A stretch of DNA of 64,000 nt, from assembly GCA_964036195.1 (NCBI GenBank), contig OZ038458.1, forward strand, positions 24,255,832-24,319,831, in the 5' to 3' direction. The position numbers were made by a program, and so were the translations under genes. The stretch's first letter is position 1; each line of letters starts with the position of its first letter. Below are positions 60,951 through 64,000 of the stretch, in pieces. The notes below the pieces were generated by a model that saw only the letters and a program-made list of their open reading frames with translations, was not told the origin of the DNA and searched no databases. The stretch is from Sphaerolaimus hirsutus. Taxonomy: Eukaryota; Nematoda; Chromadorea; Monhysterida; Sphaerolaimidae.

Positions 60951-63721
60951 GTAGGCAGATCGATTGGTGCGTTGTCAGTACTACTAGGAAGGATGAGATG
61001 AGCGAGGAAAGTGTTAGGTAGGTTTTGGGGGGTTCTTTTTTAAAGGGTTTGGGGCGTGTGAGGTGTGATTATCGAAATTTGCTGAAATTTGTAAAGTGAA
61101 TTGTGACGAACATAATGGCCACTCACATACCCTGTAAAATTTCAAACGACATGCAAAGTGCCAATAGTGGACAAGTATAAGGAACGTTGACAGTGACAAA
61201 CTTATATTTAAGTAGCGTTAAATATCCTAATAAAATTCCACTTGTAAGTACTGATCACTAACATCAATAACTTTTCCTGTCACTTGTCCACTTGACATAA
61301 AACTTGACACCAGAAAAACTGCGTAACTCCTTCAATCTCTCAAACTCACCATCCGTTGACATTGACAAACTTGTCAGTGACACAGGGACTTTTTCTACTG
61401 GCTGACAACAGAAATCACGAAAACTTACGCCGACCGGCCGAGCGGATTGCCTTTAACAGAGCGAAAACTGAAGAGACCCTCCGGTGTCAATTCCGCGAGT
61501 GGAGAAGTAAAATACCATTTTGGGAGTCAGAAGTGAGAAAAAATGTCAACTGAAAAGTTAAAAGCGAATTAAAATGAAAGGTGAAAAATTAAAAGCTACG
61601 TAAACTTCTAACGTTTCTTATATTTATATACAGCAGATGGGAATTAACTTTTCAGTGACTAATGAAAACATCCCTTCTATGTGACCAGTTCTTTTATGGA
61701 AATGATGTCCCAAAATTATGAACATAAATAATGGCCCTGCCCACACTAGTTTTCACAGGAAATTTCGAAAACTCATAAATTAGCTTTTAATATGTTTGAG
61801 TTTTCCACAATGAGTCATTTTAAATCTCCGTCAACTGTAGTTGACGGCCACCTCATTGTAGAACACTCAAATGCGTTCTAAGCTGATTTGTGAATTTTCG
61901 AAATTTCGTGTGAAAACTAGTGTGCGCAGGCACAATGTAAAATGATTAGTAAAACGTTAAGTGAACTACAGTAAGTAAAAATTTTACTTTCCACATCTAA
62001 AATTACTTAGATTTTAGCTGTTTACTTCTCATTTTACTTAGCTTTTTAACCTATTACTTGTTGTCATTTTAATTCGCTTTTAACTCTAACTTCTCACTTA
62101 TCAAATGGTTTTTTATCATTCTCCACTTGCGGAATTGACCCTCAGATGCGTCTTCCCTGATTTTCAAGGACTACACAAAAAGTGAAACTCCGCCCACTTT
62201 GGTTTATTGGTTGCCCAGCGCCGATGAGGGCGCCCTGCGCGAACATTACGCAATGTTGCAAAGTGAAAGGCCCGAAGTTATTGTCGTATTCCATTTGTTG
62301 CCAGCGGTCAATTCGGTTGAATATGGTTGAGTTTGGTCTTGTTATTTTTCAATTTTGGATTTGTGCCAATTTTTGCGAGTTGCCAGATGACGAAAATGTG
62401 GGAAGTTGAGTTACCGTAATTTCGAGCAAATTATCGGCATTTAAGATCTTGTTCCCGTTTAAACCCTTATCACCGATAATAGACGTTAAGCACTTTGTCT
62501 ATCACTTACCGTCACCAGGGACGTATCCAGGATTTTTGAACGGGGGGGGGCTGCTTGTTTACGGAGGCCGGCGAGGGGGGGGGGGGGCTCAGCCCCCCCC
62601 CCCTAAAATTTTAGCAACATAGTGGCGGAATGGCGCCATTAGTAAGCGCCACGCCATTTCGCCATTGGCGTTGGCGTCAGCGCCATGGAACGCTGTATAT
62701 GTATGTAAATATACATACAAAACAGCAAAAAGCACATCATTTTTAATGATTTGCGGCCACAAGGAGCAAATCTGATGATAATACCTTATATCTGGTGAAG
62801 AATGCGCGCTTGCGCCCAAAAATTTTTACGCTGACGTTGAAAAAGTCGCATTTTCTGGTCACTTTCTGGTCTCGCCCCGGGAGGGGGGGCTGCAGCCCCC
62901 CCGCCCCCCCCCCCCCTGGATACGGCCCTGACCGTCACTATATTCCACTTTTTTCAATTCCTTTGCAGAGTTCATCAAATCGCTCAGTTTCGAGTACGCT
63001 TTCGTACGGCAGGGAATATTGGCTCAAAATGCAAAAAATCGCTTTGCCAGCATCGAGAAACCGATCGAGGAAATTGTGGGGAACATGGCCGATTGGATTA
63101 CGAAGCGATTGTTTGAAGTGGCCTTTGGAACAAAGTAATATTTTATATTTTTGGGATAGCTTTGTTTTTTTTAAATAACTTTGGTTGATATTTTTGCGGG
63201 ATTACTTTGTTTCATTTTTCGGGATTACTTTTTTATTTTGAGGGGATTACTTTGTTTCATTTTGGGAGGATTAATTTGTTTTATTCTTTTGAGATTAGAG
63301 CTCAAAAAGTGATCGAGTTGTCAGGGCACTTATATTTTTCCGGATTCGGGATGGTGACTTTTCAAAGGGCTTTTAAATTTGGACCCCCTCGGGGGTTAAA
63401 ATAGATGGTGCATCTGCGGAGGGATGGTTAGGGGGTTTTTTTTTTTGGGGGGGGGGGGTTTCACGTCATTTTCCGATCTTCGAAATTAAATTTCAAAATC
63501 CCCCCTTATGAAAACTTACCATATATCATCCAGAAAACAACGCGGCGCCACCGTGGACATCACAATCGATACCGCCTCAAAATCTGCGCGCAAGGTGTCG
63601 CCTCTGTGCAATATAATGAATCCCGACAGAAAAGCGGTCAGGCACAGGTTGCCCTATGATAATGATCTGGGCCATATTGTTTTCCAGTCACTTCATGGCG
63701 CCGTGCCAGATTTCGATTCTG
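60770..63721 (+). CDS. Gene E, unrecognised host gene (exons 1-4, continues)
   Basis: Exons 60770-60950, 62146-62325, 62969-63134 and 63534-63721 join with phases 1, 1, 2 and 1. Start ATG at 60770. About 238 residues are visible. The N-terminus is Ser/Thr/Asp/Glu-rich (TSTSSSDVVILSETVSETS). It is followed by a Cys-rich stretch (CDHECTVLEACQNCGN), then a probably folded region with TPPTLVYWLPSADEGAL, RPEVIVVFHLLPAV, EEIVGNMADWITKRLF and YDNDLGHIVFQSLHGAVP. I do not recognise the family. Introns hold an element with a perfect hAT duplication and other MITEs. The 3' end is beyond the window, or at least beyond 63721. Confidence 0.65.
61733..61932. mobile_element. CACTAGTTTTCAC MITE in gene E intron 1
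   Basis: Ends GCCCACACTAGTTTTCAC and GTGAAAACTAGTGTGCGC with long inverted arms (AAATTTCGAAAA, GAGTGTTCTA). Same family as 13105-13360. Confidence 0.7.
62146..62325 (+). CDS. Gene E exon 2
   Basis: ASSLIFKDYTKSETPPTLVY through VVFHLLPAVNSVEY. Acceptor ACCCTCAG, donor TATG then GTTGAG, phase 1 on both sides. Confidence 0.65.
62516..62930. mobile_element. hAT-like CAGGGACGTATCC element in gene E intron 2
   Basis: 415 bp. Ends CAGGGACGTATCCAGG and CCTGGATACGGCCCTG, flanked by a perfect 8-bp duplication ACCGTCAC (62508-62515 and 62931-62938). GGCGCC-type core. Nearly the same as 51364-51786. Confidence 0.92.
62969..63134 (+). CDS. Gene E exon 3
   Basis: FIKSLSFEYAFVRQGILAQN then FASIEKPIEEIVGNMADW and LFEVAFGT. 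Acceptor CCTTTGCAG, donor ACAAA then GTAATA, phase 2. Confidence 0.7.
63534..63721 (+). CDS. Gene E exon 4
   Basis: KQRGATVDITIDTASKSARK then LPYDNDLGHIVFQSLHGAV and PDFDS. Acceptor ATCATCCAG, donor TTCTG then GTTTGT, phase 1. Confidence 0.7.
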
Positions 63722-63782
63722 GTTTGTTTGGCATTGTTTTTTTGGTGATTTATGCCGTGTCTTCTCAATTTTGTCCCCCGCG

Positions 63783-64000
63783 GCGGTTCGATAGGTAGCA
63801 AATCACCCCTCCGGAGGATTAATGAGCTGGAAAATTTTGTTATTGGGGGAGGGTTCACGGGGTTCAATATATAGGCATTCTGAAGGTGTAGAAGGGATAA
63901 AATAGACACAAAGCGCTAAAAAATAGATTAAAAAAGTTATTGATATCATAAAAAACGACTTCGTACTCGAAAATTGGCAAAGGGGAATATTTTGACTGAA
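63783..64000. mobile_element. TAGATAGCT-type repeat, partial
   Basis: CGGTTCGATAGGTAGCAAAT then CACCCCTCCGGAGG and TTCAATATATAGGCATTCTG match the inverse of 38846-39380. Runs to the window edge. A CCCCCTCGGGGGTTAAAATAG fragment at 63383 may be related. Confidence 0.5.

Overview
The window is eukaryotic nuclear DNA, most likely from an invertebrate animal. The coding sequence is sparse and split by GT-AG introns, and the gene set (a trypsin-like S1 protease, YRDC, a MULE-transposase-domain protein) fits a metazoan. The species cannot be named from the sequence. The long AT-rich stretches between exons are almost wholly short non-autonomous DNA transposons, many nested inside each other. I see no CRISPR, rRNA or prokaryotic feature.

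Five host-type genes can be supported, all from exon chains whose splice phases agree. Gene A (minus, about 2.9-10.7 kb) is unrecognised. Gene B (plus, from about 31.66 kb to at least 48.3 kb) is an S1 serine protease carrying the His, Asp and GWG regions, with one ~13.3 kb intron filled by nested transposons. Gene C (minus, 53.1-55.75 kb) is YRDC/Sua5, the threonylcarbamoyl-AMP synthase of the tRNA t6A pathway. Gene D (plus, 56.8-60.2 kb) is a ten-exon, 575-residue protein with a FLYWCH-like zinc finger and a complete-looking MULE DDE domain. Gene E (plus, 60.8 kb to beyond the window) is unrecognised.

The repeats fall into a few groups. (1) hAT-like elements: nine copies have perfect 8-bp target duplications. 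Their interiors are built from a short repeated phrase that is uniform within a copy but differs between families. (2) TA-flanked elements beginning CCGTATT, CCGTATA or CCGCAAA, also with family-specific phrase arrays. (3) TTA-flanked, PIF/Harbinger-like elements and foldback elements. (4) MITEs bounded by TATACTCSG/CGAGTATA. (5) Palindromic GGCGCC hairpins. One hAT family carries a piece of a BEL/Pao retrotransposon pol gene with two in-frame stops. A 1.5-kb segment is duplicated about 3.2 kb downstream (13.45 and 16.69 kb); comparing the copies shows two insertions as empty versus filled sites.

The most interesting signal is a MITE family that appears to be an intron. In gene D one intron (58374-58542) is the whole element: its left end supplies the 5' splice site, its right end the 3' splice site, and 72-bp arms pair across it. 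A related copy in the protease gene (46583-46781) has the same layout. A third copy (32115-32405) interrupts the catalytic-His exon but lacks an AG at the expected acceptor. This is the pattern expected of introner elements.
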